A DNA stretch of 64,000 nt, from NCBI RefSeq assembly GCF_902833645.1, contig NZ_CADFGE010000015.1, positions 215,464 through 279,463 on the forward strand. Direction: 5' to 3'. The stretch comes from Paraburkholderia fungorum. GTDB lineage: Bacteria > Pseudomonadota > Gammaproteobacteria > Burkholderiales > Burkholderiaceae. The position numbers were made by a program, and so were the translations under genes. Below the pieces are notes generated by a model. That model saw only the letters and a program-made list of their open reading frames with translations, was not told the DNA's origin and searched no databases. Below, piece after piece: positions 17,093 to 26,489 of this stretch; position 1 is the first letter of the stretch, and each line of letters opens with the position of its first letter.

Positions 17093-17920
17093 TTAGAGAT
17101 CGGCCGGCAGCGGCGCGCGCAGCCACTTCTGCGAAATCGCATTCATGGTGCCGTCCTTGCGGGCCTTGGCAATCGTTTCGTCGACTTTCTGCTTCAGACG
17201 CGGCTCGTTCTTGTTCAAACCGACGTGATCCGGCGAGCTGAACAGCGAGAACTTCTGCTCCGGATCGTTCGCCGGATGACGCGCGAGAATCGTGGCGCCG
17301 ACGTCGTTGCCGACTACCATCAACTGTACCTGACCAGAAAGAAACGCCGAAATTGCGCCGTTAGGATCGTCGAATCTTTTTATGGTCGCGCTGGGCGGCG
17401 CGATTTTGGTCACGCTCAGATCTTCCAGCGTGCCGCGCGCGACCGAAATCGTCTTGCCGGCGAGGTCGGCGGCGTTCTTCACGGGCAGCGCTTTCGGGCC
17501 GAACACGGCGAGGTAGTAGGGCGCGTAGGGCTGGGAGAAGTCGATCACCTTTTCGCGCTCCGGCGTCTGGCCGACTGAAAGCAGCATGTCAGCCTTGTGG
17601 TCGGCGAGGTAGGCCATGCGGTTGTCGCCCGTCACCTGCACGAGTTCGACCTTTGCGTTGAGCGCACGGCCGATCAGATTGGCGACGTCGATGTCGTAGC
17701 CCATCGGCTTCATGTCCGGGCCGATCGAGCCGAACGGCGGATAGTCCTCGAACACGCCGATGCGCACCGTGCCGGTTTTGGCGATGTTGTCGAGCGCGTC
17801 GGCATGCGCGGCCGGCGACGCCAGCGCGCACAGCGCGCCGAGGCCGGTGATGGCGAGCGTCGCGGCAAGCGTGGCGAAGACACGGCGCGCGTTCGATTGG
17901 GCAACTTGGGGCTGGTTCAT
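17093..17920 (-). CDS. Periplasmic amino-acid-type substrate-binding protein
   Basis: A 275-residue binding protein with a signal peptide cleaved near AHADA (about residue 41). TVRIGVFEDYPPFGSIGPDMKPMGYDIDVANLI is the standard start of a family 3 solute-binding domain, and GKTISVARGTLEDL matches the second lobe. Ligand is probably a polar or cationic amino acid; specificity is not readable. Located between the PotA-like ATPase gene and two cognate permeases in one operon. Confidence 0.9.
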   Translation of the reverse strand: MNQPQVAQSNARRVFATLAATLAITGLGALCALASPAAHADALDNIAKTGTVRIGVFEDYPPFGSIGPDMKPMGYDIDVANLIGRALNAKVELVQVTGDNRMAYLADHKADMLLSVGQTPEREKVIDFSQPYAPYYLAVFGPKALPVKNAADLAGKTISVARGTLEDLSVTKIAPPSATIKRFDDPNGAISAFLSGQVQLMVVGNDVGATILARHPANDPEQKFSLFSSPDHVGLNKNEPRLKQKVDETIAKARKDGTMNAISQKWLRAPLPADL

Positions 17921-17974
17921 GGTCTTTCCTCTGTCGAAAACTCGGTACTGGAATGGTTTTTCTGGATGAGCGTT

Positions 17975-19048
17975 TCAATGCGCCGCGCGGGCAGCGATCA
18001 GTTTGCATGCATGCGGTGGCAATTCCGCGAGCACCGGCATGCCGAGCGCCAGTCCCGGCGTTTCTCGCGGGGTGGTGGCGGCCGTCAGCGTGAAGCCCGC
18101 GCAATCGATCGTCGCTTCGAGTGAGGCTCCCACGTCGCGGATAAACGTCACCGTGCCCGCGAGGCGGTTCGGCCCTGCATGGTCGGAGGCCGATTTGACG
18201 CACACATCTTCCGGCCGGATCAACAGACGGATGTCGCCGCTGGCTTGCGGCACGCGTGCCGGCTGCGCCACCGCAATGCGCCGGCCTCCCGGCAGGCTGA
18301 CGCCGCCCGCGCCGTCGTAAGTGACCGGCAGGATATTGCCGAGCCCGATGAAGTCGGCGACGAACTCGCTGACCGGGTCGCGATAAATAACGAGCGGTTT
18401 GCCGACTTGCGCAATCCGGCCTTTCTCCATCACGACGATTTCGTCGGCCATGGTCATCGCTTCGCGCTGGTCGTGCGTGACCATGATCGTCGTGATGCCG
18501 AGGCGCTGTTGCAGCAGCCGAATCTCGACCTGCATCGCTTCGCGCAGCTTGGCGTCGAGCGCGGAGAGCGGTTCGTCGAGCAGCAGCAGTTTCGGTTGCG
18601 AGGCGATTGCGCGCGCAATCGCCACGCGTTGCCGCTGGCCGCCGGAGAGTTGCGTGACGGACCGGTTCGCCATGTGCGGTAGCTGGATCAGATCCAGCAA
18701 CTCGGCGACGCGCCGTGCTTGCGCGTCTTTCGCGGTCTTGCGCAGCTTGAGCGGATACGCGACGTTTTGCGCCACTGTCATATGCGGAAACAGGGCGAGC
18801 GACTGGAACACCATGCCGAAGTCGCGCTGGTTCGCCGGCAGATGCGTAATATCGCGGCCCGCGAAATGGATGCTGCCCGCGCTCGGCGTCTCGAGTCCGG
18901 CAATCATCCGCAGCAGCGTGGTCTTGCCGCAGCCGGACGGCCCGAGAAAGCACACCAGCTTGCCGTCGGGCACGCTCAGATCGACGCTGTCGACGGCATA
19001 GGTCGCATTGAAGCGCCTGGTCACGGCCTGCAAGGTCAGATGGGTCAT
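17975..19048 (-). CDS. ABC transporter ATP-binding protein, PotA-like
   Basis: A 357-residue ATPase. Walker A GPSGCGKTTLLRM, signature LSGGQRQRVAIARAI, Walker B LLLLDEPLSALD and the switch His in VTHDQREA are all present. The C-terminal about 100 residues form a TOBE domain (RLLIRPEDVCV...), typical of spermidine/putrescine and related importers. The start at 19048 has GGAG upstream; a longer in-frame extension to 19096 is less likely. It is the only ATPase gene in an operon with two sets of permeases and binding proteins, so it may energise both. Confidence 0.93.
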   Translation of the reverse strand: MTHLTLQAVTRRFNATYAVDSVDLSVPDGKLVCFLGPSGCGKTTLLRMIAGLETPSAGSIHFAGRDITHLPANQRDFGMVFQSLALFPHMTVAQNVAYPLKLRKTAKDAQARRVAELLDLIQLPHMANRSVTQLSGGQRQRVAIARAIASQPKLLLLDEPLSALDAKLREAMQVEIRLLQQRLGITTIMVTHDQREAMTMADEIVVMEKGRIAQVGKPLVIYRDPVSEFVADFIGLGNILPVTYDGAGGVSLPGGRRIAVAQPARVPQASGDIRLLIRPEDVCVKSASDHAGPNRLAGTVTFIRDVGASLEATIDCAGFTLTAATTPRETPGLALGMPVLAELPPHACKLIAARAAH

Positions 19049-19103
19049 CGAATGCTCCAGCAAAAAGGCATCAGCGCAGCGCGGATCGAAAGGCAAAGGG
19101 CGG

Positions 19104-20009
19104 TCAAAGCGCCACCCCTTCGTCGCCGATCAGCTTTTCGAGCAGCCAGATCAGCGCGAAGTCGATCGCGACGATGAATACGGCGAAACAGAACACAGTC
19201 GGATCGAGCGACGACACGGTACGGCTGTAGAGCCACACCGGCAGCGTCATCGTGTCGATGCCGTACAGAAAGAAAGTCACTGTGAATTCGTTGAACGAGA
19301 CGATGAACGCGAACAGCATGCCGGCAAGAATACCGGGGCGCATCAGCGGCAGGATCACGTCGATCAGCGCGCGGCCCGGGCTTGCGCCCATCACGCAGGC
19401 CGCTTCTTCGAACTCCGGGCCGATCGAGGCGACCGATGCCGCGCAGTTCTTCACCGTGAACGGCAACGCCAGAATGACGTGCGCGATGATCAGGCGGAAC
19501 ACGCCGAGCTCGACCGGCAGCACGTTGAACACCAGCAGCAGCGACAAGCCGAGCATCACCAGCGGATAGACGAGCGGCAGCGCGACCAGTTGTTCGACCG
19601 CCGGTTTGCCGCGAAAACGGTAGCGGCTCAGTGCGTACGCGGCCGGCACCGAGACGAGGGTGGCGATGACCATCGTCGAGAGCGCGACGATCAGGCTCGT
19701 GCTGAGCGCGGCGCCCATCGAGAGCGAATCGCTCGCATCCGGCGAGACAAAGCTGTGCCATGCCGCGCGGTACCAATGCAGGCCGTAGGCGTGCGGCGGG
19801 AATTCAAGCGTGTCGGCCGCGCTGAACGACATGGTGATCATCGTCAGGATCGGCAGCGCGGCGAGGAACAGCACGACGGCGGCGAGCAGCGCGGTGGCCT
19901 TGCCGAGCTGGCCGGGCATGGTGGTCGGCAAACGCGGCAAGCGCGGCAGGCGCGGCAGGCGCGGTGAACGCGGTGGGCGCGTCAGGGGAGTCTGGGTCGG
20001 CGTGCTCAT
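19104..20009 (-). CDS. Polyamine-type ABC transporter permease (PotC-like)
   Basis: A 301-residue permease with about six hydrophobic spans and the EAA loop EEAACVMGASPGRALIDVILPLMRPGI. The ATG at 20009 overlaps the stop of the upstream permease by four bases. The first about 30 residues are unusual: an Arg-Leu-Pro run coded by near-perfect 9-base repeats sits before the first membrane span and is absent from normal PotC proteins. It works with the PotB-like permease and the PotA-like ATPase. Confidence 0.9.
   Translation of the reverse strand: MSTPTQTPLTRPPRSPRLPRLPRLPRLPTTMPGQLGKATALLAAVVLFLAALPILTMITMSFSAADTLEFPPHAYGLHWYRAAWHSFVSPDASDSLSMGAALSTSLIVALSTMVIATLVSVPAAYALSRYRFRGKPAVEQLVALPLVYPLVMLGLSLLLVFNVLPVELGVFRLIIAHVILALPFTVKNCAASVASIGPEFEEAACVMGASPGRALIDVILPLMRPGILAGMLFAFIVSFNEFTVTFFLYGIDTMTLPVWLYSRTVSSLDPTVFCFAVFIVAIDFALIWLLEKLIGDEGVAL
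19926..19980 (+). repeat. Short tandem repeat of about 9 bp inside a permease gene
   Basis: Repeats of CGCGGCAGG and close variants. On the minus strand they encode the PRLPRLPRLP stretch in the cytoplasmic N-terminus of the PotC-like permease. Copy number could vary between strains without breaking the frame. Confidence 0.7.
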
Positions 20010-20989
20010 GCGTGAGGCTCCTCGGCGAGACGTTGCGTGCGGCGCACGAGCCGTTGCGACAGTGCCATCACGGTGAGCGTCGCGATCATCAATACGACCC
20101 CCGACGCCGATGCCGCGGGCCAGTTGAGCAGGGGTGCGACCTGGTCGTGAACCAGCACGGCAAGCATCGGCACGCGGCGTCCGCCGAGCAACAGGGGCAC
20201 GGCGAATGCGCTGGCGTTGTAGGCGAACACCAGCAACGCGCCGGATACGAGCCCCGGCATGGCGAGCGGCAGCAATACGTGACGCAGCGTTTGCCAACGC
20301 GTCGCGCCGAGCGTGGCCGCGGCTTCTTCATACGAGCTCGAGACCGCGCGCATCGCGCTCGACAAGGGCAGTACAGCCAGAGGAAACGCGGTCTGAATCA
20401 GGCCGAGCAACACGCCGTGTTCGCGATACAGCCACATCACCGGACGGTCGACCAAGCCGCTGCCGAGCAGCGCGTGATTGAGCAGGCCGGCCGGGCCAAG
20501 AATGATCAGCCAGCCGTAACCTTGCAGCAGCAGATTGACGAGCAAGGGCAGCAGCACGCCCGCGAGCAGCAGCCGCCGCGCGAGCCGCGACTTGGTGCGC
20601 GCCATCGCAAGAGCGACGGGAATAGCCAGCAGCACGGCGCAGACCATGCTTTGAAAGGCGAGCTTCAGCGTGAGCCACAGCGACTTCAGGAAATAGCCGT
20701 CGAGGAGATCGGCGTAGTTCTGTAGCGTGAAGCCATGCCATTCGTTGCCTTGCGTACCGAAGCTCATTCGCAGTACGACGAGCGCCGCCGCGCCGAGGAT
20801 GGCGAGAAACAGCAGGATCGGCGCGAGCAGAAGCCAGGGGCGCGCTTTCGCGAGCGCAGTGGGCGCCTGCTCGTCCGGTGCGCGGGAAGCCGCGTCGGGC
20901 GAGCCGGGTGCGGCGCCCGGCGCGTCACCCGATCCAGCGTCCGACGCCGACGATGCGCGCCGTGAAAACCGCGCGAGCATTGCGGTCAT
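20006..20989 (-). CDS. Polyamine-type ABC transporter permease (PotB-like)
   Basis: A 327-residue permease. An Ala/Ser/Pro-rich cytoplasmic N-terminus (about 45 residues) leads into the first span (WLLLAPILLFLAILGAAALVV). The EAA loop is EEAAATLGATRWQTLRHVLLPLAMPGL. The start at 20989 overlaps the stop of the binding-protein gene by four bases. It forms the channel with the PotC-like partner. Confidence 0.9.
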   Translation of the reverse strand: MTAMLARFSRRASSASDAGSGDAPGAAPGSPDAASRAPDEQAPTALAKARPWLLLAPILLFLAILGAAALVVLRMSFGTQGNEWHGFTLQNYADLLDGYFLKSLWLTLKLAFQSMVCAVLLAIPVALAMARTKSRLARRLLLAGVLLPLLVNLLLQGYGWLIILGPAGLLNHALLGSGLVDRPVMWLYREHGVLLGLIQTAFPLAVLPLSSAMRAVSSSYEEAAATLGATRWQTLRHVLLPLAMPGLVSGALLVFAYNASAFAVPLLLGGRRVPMLAVLVHDQVAPLLNWPAASASGVVLMIATLTVMALSQRLVRRTQRLAEEPHA

Positions 20990-22080
20990 GCCGAGAAAAT
21001 TTCGGTGTAGCGCTTGATCCACGCCGGCTGCACGACGGCGAGCGCCTTGTCGTCATGCAGGATCGCTTTCTCGGCGATCTGCTGCGGGCTCGGCACGAAC
21101 GCGCGGCTCTCGGCCGGAATCACCGCTTTCGAATTGACGGGTCCGTTCAGCACATCGGCGGCCATGCGGCCTTGCACGCCCGCATCGAGAGAATGGTTGA
21201 TGAAGGCGTGAATCAGATCGCTGTCGGCGGGGTGCGACTTCGGGATCACCGTGAACATCAACTGCGTGGCGAAGCCTTCCTTCATGCCGTAGGTCACGCC
21301 CATCTTGTACTCGGGCTTGCGGATCTGGTCGGGGAAAAAGGCCGGCGAATAGATGCCGCCGATATCGAGCGAACCGGTGCGGAACAGGTCGGCCACCTGA
21401 TTCGGGTTCTCGCCGAGCGTCATCACGTGGTCTTTCAACTGCATCAGCTTCCTGAAGCCCGGCTCGATGTTCTGTTGCGAGCCGCCGTTCATTTTTGCGG
21501 CGATGATGGCGAGGTCTACCGCTTCGGCCCATTCCGGCGGCGGCAGGAACAGGCGTCCGGCGTACTTCGGGTCCCACAGTGCTTCGTACGAAGACGGCGC
21601 GGTCTTGACCGTCGACGTGTTGTAGATCAAGCCGTCCGACCACAGCAGATAGCCCACGCCGAAGCCATTCGCGCCCGTGCGGTATTGCGGCGCGACCTCC
21701 TTCAGATTCGGCAGCTTGTCGAGATCGGGCTTCATCAACAGACCCGCGTCGCCGAGGCCCGCAGCGCCGACGCCGGCCAGCGTGATGACGTCGTAAGTGG
21801 GACGATCGCCCGCGGCCTTGACCTTGGCGACCATGCCGGAGGTGCCGTCGGCGCGGTCGGCGATCACCTTCGCGCCGGTCTTCGCCGTGAACGTGGCGGC
21901 GATGTTGCGCAAAGCAGCGGCGCCCGTGTCGTCCGACCAGGTCAGCAAGCGCAGTGTCTTGCCGGAGAAGTTGTGCTCTTGTGCTCTGAGATTGATAAAC
22001 GGCATCGGCAATGTGGACGCCGCGAGCGCCGTGCCGATCGCCTTGATGGCCTGCCTTCTACCCCGTTTGATCTCTTGCAT
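20986..22080 (-). CDS. Polyamine-type periplasmic substrate-binding protein
   Basis: A 364-residue binding protein of the PotD/PotF superfamily (LRLLTWSDDTGAAALRNIAATF; YLLWSDGLIYNTSTV). The N-terminus has a twin-arginine-like motif (GRRQAIK) followed by a hydrophobic run, so Tat export is possible. A ribosome site GGAG sits six bases before the ATG at 22080. First gene of the seven-gene transport operon, divergent from a LysR gene. The ligand could be a polyamine, an opine or another organic cation; sequence alone does not decide. Confidence 0.88.
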   Translation of the reverse strand: MQEIKRGRRQAIKAIGTALAASTLPMPFINLRAQEHNFSGKTLRLLTWSDDTGAAALRNIAATFTAKTGAKVIADRADGTSGMVAKVKAAGDRPTYDVITLAGVGAAGLGDAGLLMKPDLDKLPNLKEVAPQYRTGANGFGVGYLLWSDGLIYNTSTVKTAPSSYEALWDPKYAGRLFLPPPEWAEAVDLAIIAAKMNGGSQQNIEPGFRKLMQLKDHVMTLGENPNQVADLFRTGSLDIGGIYSPAFFPDQIRKPEYKMGVTYGMKEGFATQLMFTVIPKSHPADSDLIHAFINHSLDAGVQGRMAADVLNGPVNSKAVIPAESRAFVPSPQQIAEKAILHDDKALAVVQPAWIKRYTEIFSA

Positions 22081-22639
22081 GGCGGTCTCCTGTGTTGAAC
22101 GCCTGTTGCCTGGTGAGTTTCGCTCTGACCGCTGCCGTTGCATCGCCCATTCGCGCTGCTTGTGATGCCCAACCTTGTGTTCCCGACCTCACGCGATACC
22201 CGTTGCGTTGCGTGTGGATGCACTCTAGATTTGCCAAAATCCCCCAACAAACGAAATATGCGCATGGAGCGCATGACAGAATCTCATGGGTTGACTGTCG
22301 CGCGACGCTAGCGGAGGCTTTGCTACGATCCTTGCGAGCCCCAATCCAGTGGCTTATCGGGGTTAACGTCCATGATTTTCAGGCGCAGAGGGGCTTGACG
22401 GAGGTATGAGGAAAGCTCGGTTCTGGTGCGATGTCCGGCAGGATCTGCCCCGAGTCGGTGCAAGCCGGCGTGCCAAGGCTTGAATTGACGGTCACGTCAT
22501 GAGTGAAATGCATGCGGTTTGCCCGAGCGCACCACGTGCGAGAACTTCTGATCGCGTATGCTGTGGGCTCACAGGGCGTGACGGCGTACAACGCCGCCAC
22601 CATGCGATGATTTTTCCTGATTCCGGACTGGACTACCCG
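22081..22639. other. Divergent intergenic region between ABC operon and LysR gene
   Basis: 559 bases that should hold the promoters of both the transport operon and the LysR regulator. AT-rich tracts lie around 22220-22265. A LysR box (T-N11-A) may be here but I could not fix one with confidence. No gene is supported. Confidence 0.45.
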
Positions 22640-23533
22640 ATGCGACGTCTTCCTCCGCTCAACGCGTTGCAGATTTTCGAAACCGTCGCCCGGCATCGCA
22701 GCTTCACGCGTGCCGCGGATCACCTATGCCTGACGCAAGGCGCGGTGAGCCGGCAGATCATCGCGCTCGAGGACTATTACAAGTTTCCCCTCTTCAAACG
22801 CCACGCCAAAGGTCTGACGCTGACGGCCGAAGGCGAGTTGCTGCTGCCGGCCGTGAAGGAGAGCTTCGCGCGTATCGAGGAGATATCGCTGCGCCTCACG
22901 CGGCAGCGCACCGACCTCGCGCTGAAGGTGCCGACCTGCGTGATGCGCTGGATGTTGCCGAAGATCATGCGTTTCCAGGCCGAGTATCCCGAGCTGCACG
23001 TGCAGATCACGACGACCTGGCAGCACGACGTCGATTTTCAGCTCGAGCCGTTCGATGCGGCGATCATCTATGGTTCGTCTCCGGGTGTGGGCGTGCAGGC
23101 GGTGCCTCTGTTCGAGGAGCGTTTGACGCCGGTGTGCGCGCCCGATCTGCTGAAAGACAAGCCGCTCGACCAGGTCGCGGATCTGGCGCGCCACACGCTG
23201 CTGCATCCGACGCGCGATCATCGCGACTGGAAGATGTGGCTTGCCAGAGTGAGCGAGATGGATGCAGCGAATGCGCAAGCTATCGACGCCGAGCACGGCC
23301 CGAGCTTCGACACCCTCGACATGGCGACCAACGCCGCGCTGCAGGGCTTCGGTGTCGCCATCAGCGACCTTGCGTTGATCGATGAGGACGTCGCGGCGAG
23401 GCGCCTCGTGCGGCCATTCGAGACAGTGCTCAAGACCGGCTGGCGCTATTACTTTGTGTATCCGGATTCAGTCGCGCATCAGCAGAAGCTGAATCTGTTT
23501 CGCGACTGGATCGCGGCGCATTGGGAGGAGTAA
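22640..23533 (+). CDS. LysR-family regulator, GcvA-like
   Basis: A 297-residue protein. The N-terminal helix-turn-helix (residues 6-65) has LNALQIFETVARHRSFTRAADHL and LTQGAVSRQI, as in GcvA/AmpR-type regulators; the rest is the periplasmic-binding-like effector domain. The start at 22640 gives the usual family length; an in-frame ATG at 22607 adds 11 residues and cannot be excluded, since neither has a good ribosome site. It is divergent from the seven-gene ABC operon and is the obvious candidate to control it. Confidence 0.9.
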   Translation: MRRLPPLNALQIFETVARHRSFTRAADHLCLTQGAVSRQIIALEDYYKFPLFKRHAKGLTLTAEGELLLPAVKESFARIEEISLRLTRQRTDLALKVPTCVMRWMLPKIMRFQAEYPELHVQITTTWQHDVDFQLEPFDAAIIYGSSPGVGVQAVPLFEERLTPVCAPDLLKDKPLDQVADLARHTLLHPTRDHRDWKMWLARVSEMDAANAQAIDAEHGPSFDTLDMATNAALQGFGVAISDLALIDEDVAARRLVRPFETVLKTGWRYYFVYPDSVAHQQKLNLFRDWIAAHWEE

Positions 23534-23584
23534 TAGGAGCAGGTGGCGCCGGGTGTCTGGGCGGGGAGCAAGGCGCCAGACCTC

Positions 23585-23626
23585 AGACCCGAGACCCGAG
23601 ACCCGAGACCCGAGACCCGAGACCCG
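23585..23626 (+). repeat. Tandem repeat, six perfect copies of a 7-mer
   Basis: AGACCCG occurs six times head to tail between the convergent ends of the LysR gene and the antiporter gene. It ends four bases before the antiporter stop, outside both coding regions. A variable-number locus is likely. Confidence 0.95.
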
Positions 23627-23629
23627 CCG

Positions 23630-24712
23630 TCAGGGCGCGAAGGACAGAAACAGATACGCCGCGAACAACGACAGATGCACGGCGCCTTGCAGGATCGTCG
23701 TGCGCCCGGAGCTCAGCGTCAGGGTGCCGACTACCAGCGTGAGCATCAGCAGTACGGTTTCCTTGCCGTCGATACCGAGGATGAGCGGCTGGGCGGTCCA
23801 CAAGAACACCGCGGCAACCGTTGGAATGGTCAACCCGATACTGGCCAGCGCCGAGCCGAGCGCGAGATTCAGGCTGTTCTGCAAACGGTCGGCGCGCGCC
23901 GCGCGCACGGCGGCAAGTCCTTCCGGCAGCAGCACCAGCGCGGCGATGATAATGCCGACCACCGCCGGCGGCGCGCCCGCGTTCTGCACCGCGGTTTCAA
24001 CCACCGGCGAGAGCACTTTCGCCAGCAACACCACAGCGACCAGGCACACCACCAGCAAACCGCCGGCCGCCAGCGCGACACCGATGCTCGGCGGGGCGGC
24101 ATGGACGTCCTCGTCGGGGACGTCGGCGAGAAAGTAGTCGCGATGTCGCACGGTCTGAACGAACACGAACACCCCGTACAGCACCAGCGACGAGACGCCC
24201 GCGAAGGCCAGTTGCGACGACGACAGCAGCGGGCCCGCGCTGGTTGTCGTGTAATTCGGCATCACCAGCGTCAATACAGACAAGGACGCAAGCACCGCCA
24301 GCGCGGCCGCGGCGCCACGGCTCTGAAAGTCCTGCTCGCGATGCCGGATGCCGCCCACCAGCAGGCAAATACCCACGATCCCATTGCACACGATCATGAC
24401 CGCGGCGAACACCGTGTCGCGTGCGAGACCGGCTTTTTCCGGACCGGACGTCAACATCACCGAAACGATGAGAGCAACTTCGATCACCGTCACGGCCACC
24501 GCCAGCACCAGGGTGCCGAACGGTTCGCCGACACGATGCGCCACCACTTCCGCATGGTGGACCGCCGTGAACACGGCAGCGCACAGTGCGACGCCGATCA
24601 GCGCGAGCAGCAGCCCGTTACCCGGCAGGGCATACGCGGCTCCCAGCACGATCCAGGCGGCGAAAGGCGCGGCGATGGTCCAGCGGGGCAAGGCGGTCGC
24701 GGTTGTGGTCAT
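23630..24712 (-). CDS. chaA: Calcium/sodium:proton antiporter, ChaA-like
   Basis: A 360-residue protein, about the length of E. coli ChaA, with roughly eleven hydrophobic spans in two repeats. The paired exchanger motifs are AHRVGEPFGTLVLAVAVTVIEVAL in the first half and SLNLALGSALASIGLTIPTV in the second, with the acidic residues that bind the cation. It should export calcium, sodium or potassium in exchange for protons at the inner membrane. The ATG at 24712 is preceded by AAGGAAG. It stands alone. Confidence 0.88.
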   Translation of the reverse strand: MTTTATALPRWTIAAPFAAWIVLGAAYALPGNGLLLALIGVALCAAVFTAVHHAEVVAHRVGEPFGTLVLAVAVTVIEVALIVSVMLTSGPEKAGLARDTVFAAVMIVCNGIVGICLLVGGIRHREQDFQSRGAAAALAVLASLSVLTLVMPNYTTTSAGPLLSSSQLAFAGVSSLVLYGVFVFVQTVRHRDYFLADVPDEDVHAAPPSIGVALAAGGLLVVCLVAVVLLAKVLSPVVETAVQNAGAPPAVVGIIIAALVLLPEGLAAVRAARADRLQNSLNLALGSALASIGLTIPTVAAVFLWTAQPLILGIDGKETVLLMLTLVVGTLTLSSGRTTILQGAVHLSLFAAYLFLSFAP

Positions 24713-25049
24713 TCGGGCTTCCTTTCGTTGCGGGTTCTTGTTGCCTGTAGCTGACTGGCGCGAGATGGACAGGTGGGGCGCCGGCAAGACCTGCGAGCGA
24801 GCGTAAGTTGCTAAACCATCCCGTCAACAACGCGCCCTAACGCATTAAATTATAAAGGAAAGTTTTCGGCGGACGAGGCTTTGTGAGCCTGCGGGACGGA
24901 TTGCGCCGACGCAGTGGCGAAGGTGCGCAACAGCCGGGTTTGGCAATTGCGTGGAAATTCAGGGGAAACAGACTGGATGTTTCAGTCCGGACGCGCCGCC
25001 TTGCGAGAAGCATTGCGCCCGGTGTAGCACTAAGGCTGCTGACGCGGTT
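24713..25049. other. Intergenic region
   Basis: 337 bases between the antiporter start and the end of the BON-domain gene. An AT-rich patch near 24840-24870 may be the antiporter promoter. No gene supported. Confidence 0.4.
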
Positions 25050-25415
25050 TTACTGTCCGACCGGACGGATCGACAGTGCGTTCTTGACCGACGTCACGCC
25101 CGGCACGGCTTGCGCGGCCTGCGTGGCGAGGTCGACTTGCGGCTGCTCAGGCACCGTGCCGGCCAGCGTCACTGCGCCGCCACGTGCGCGCACCGTGATA
25201 TTGCTGACCGTCAGGCCCTTGGTCTTCGACAGTGCGCTGCGCACTTTGCGTCCCAATGCACGGTCGGCTTTCTTGGCCGACTTGGCGTTAGGCGCCGCCG
25301 AAGCAGCCATGGGGGCTGCCGTAGCCGCGGCATCGCTGGTTTGCGCGTACGCACTGACCGATGCCAGAACGATCAGCGCGCCGCCGACCATCTTGATTGC
25401 CTGGAATGCTTTCAT
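25050..25415 (-). CDS. BON-domain periplasmic protein
   Basis: A 121-residue protein. A signal peptide (to SAYAQ, residue 25) is followed by an Ala/Lys-rich linker and one BON domain (about residues 50-118: RALGRKVRSALSKTKGL...RARGGAVTLAGTVPEQPQ...VPGVTSVKNAL). BON domains bind phospholipid or envelope components; OsmY-like proteins of this type respond to envelope or osmotic stress. A GGAG ribosome site precedes the ATG. It is monocistronic. Confidence 0.9.
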   Translation of the reverse strand: MKAFQAIKMVGGALIVLASVSAYAQTSDAAATAAPMAASAAPNAKSAKKADRALGRKVRSALSKTKGLTVSNITVRARGGAVTLAGTVPEQPQVDLATQAAQAVPGVTSVKNALSIRPVGQ

Positions 25416-25813
25416 TCAACTCTCTCCTATTGTCATGAACACGACGGCCCGTGGATGGGCCGGTGTACTACGCCAGCGGTACTTCGGGATCAAACCTGAA
25501 TGGAACGTTGCTGCGGATCGTGCGACTTCTTGCAAACTGTAAGTTGAACAGGTGCGCTTGAACACACGCATGCCGGCAAGGGCTGTGCTGCGGGCCGGAA
25601 ACACACGATACTCCAATTAGTGCCATGGTGATCGCGCCGCTGCCCGGAAGTGAGGTTTTGGTACAACGAATGGGCGGATGAGTACGGGCCGATGGCGCTT
25701 TATGTCGCTTATCGCTTGATGCAGTGCGCGACACGCTCGGGCGTGTCCGCTGAGTGCCCCGCTCGCGCCTGCGTCGACCTTGCGCCTCGCGCCTAACGAT
25801 CCATCCGGACCGC
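25416..25813. other. Divergent intergenic region
   Basis: 398 bases between the BON-domain gene and the glycosylase gene. Minus-strand frames here read as shadows. Promoters for both flanking genes are expected but I cannot fix their positions. Confidence 0.4.
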
Positions 25814-26458
25814 ATGCCGAAACAACCGCTACCCATCTTGCCATTGCTTCGTGACGATTTGCCGCCTGATGCGACCGCGTTGGCGCGTTTCATGGTTGGC
25901 AAATACCTGGTGCACGATCTTCCCGAAGGCCGTATGAGCGGCCGGATTGTCGAGACTGAAGCGTATCCGGTCGGTGACTCGACCAGCCACGCATTTATTG
26001 GCCGTCGCCCGTATAACGGCTCGATGTTTCTCGCTCCCGGCCACGCTTATATCCGGCTCACGTACGGGCTCTCGTACATGCTGAACATGTCCGCGGAAGC
26101 GGAGGATATCGGCGCCGGTATTCTGCTGCGCGCCATCGAACCGCTGGAAGGCTTGCCGTTGATGGAAGCGCGGCGGCCGGGCGTGCCGCTGCGCGATCTT
26201 GCGCGAGGTCCTGGCCGGCTCACCACGGCCTTGGGCATCGGTCAGTCGTTCGACGGCCGCGATCTTTGCACCGGGCGTGACCTGTGGATCGGCGTGATAG
26301 AGAAGGATGTGCCGATCGGCGTGACGACACGCATCGGCTTATCGCGCGAAATGCATCGGCCATTGCGGTTTTTTGAACCCGGCAGTGCGTTCGTCAGCGG
26401 ACCACGAAAGCTGCTGCTGCCCCCGCACGCCGAAACTTTGACCCACGCGCCGGATTGA
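25814..26458 (+). CDS. DNA-3-methyladenine glycosylase, AAG/MPG family
   Basis: A 214-residue protein. GRIVETEAYPVGD (about residues 38-50) holds the catalytic Glu, MFLAPGHAYIRLTYGLSYMLNM the base-flipping/DNA-contact region, and ARGPGRLTTALGI the conserved PGRL segment. These enzymes remove alkylated and deaminated purines in base-excision repair. The ATG at 25814 fits the usual start; a longer frame to 25754 is mostly Arg/Pro and looks non-coding. No operon partner. Confidence 0.92.
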   Translation: MPKQPLPILPLLRDDLPPDATALARFMVGKYLVHDLPEGRMSGRIVETEAYPVGDSTSHAFIGRRPYNGSMFLAPGHAYIRLTYGLSYMLNMSAEAEDIGAGILLRAIEPLEGLPLMEARRPGVPLRDLARGPGRLTTALGIGQSFDGRDLCTGRDLWIGVIEKDVPIGVTTRIGLSREMHRPLRFFEPGSAFVSGPRKLLLPPHAETLTHAPD

Positions 26459-26489
26459 TCTTTAGTGACGTGTGATGCGGCGAAACATG

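Noticed and set aside
23585..23626. CRISPR array
   Set aside because: The copies are direct 7-mers without spacers; no cas genes in the window.
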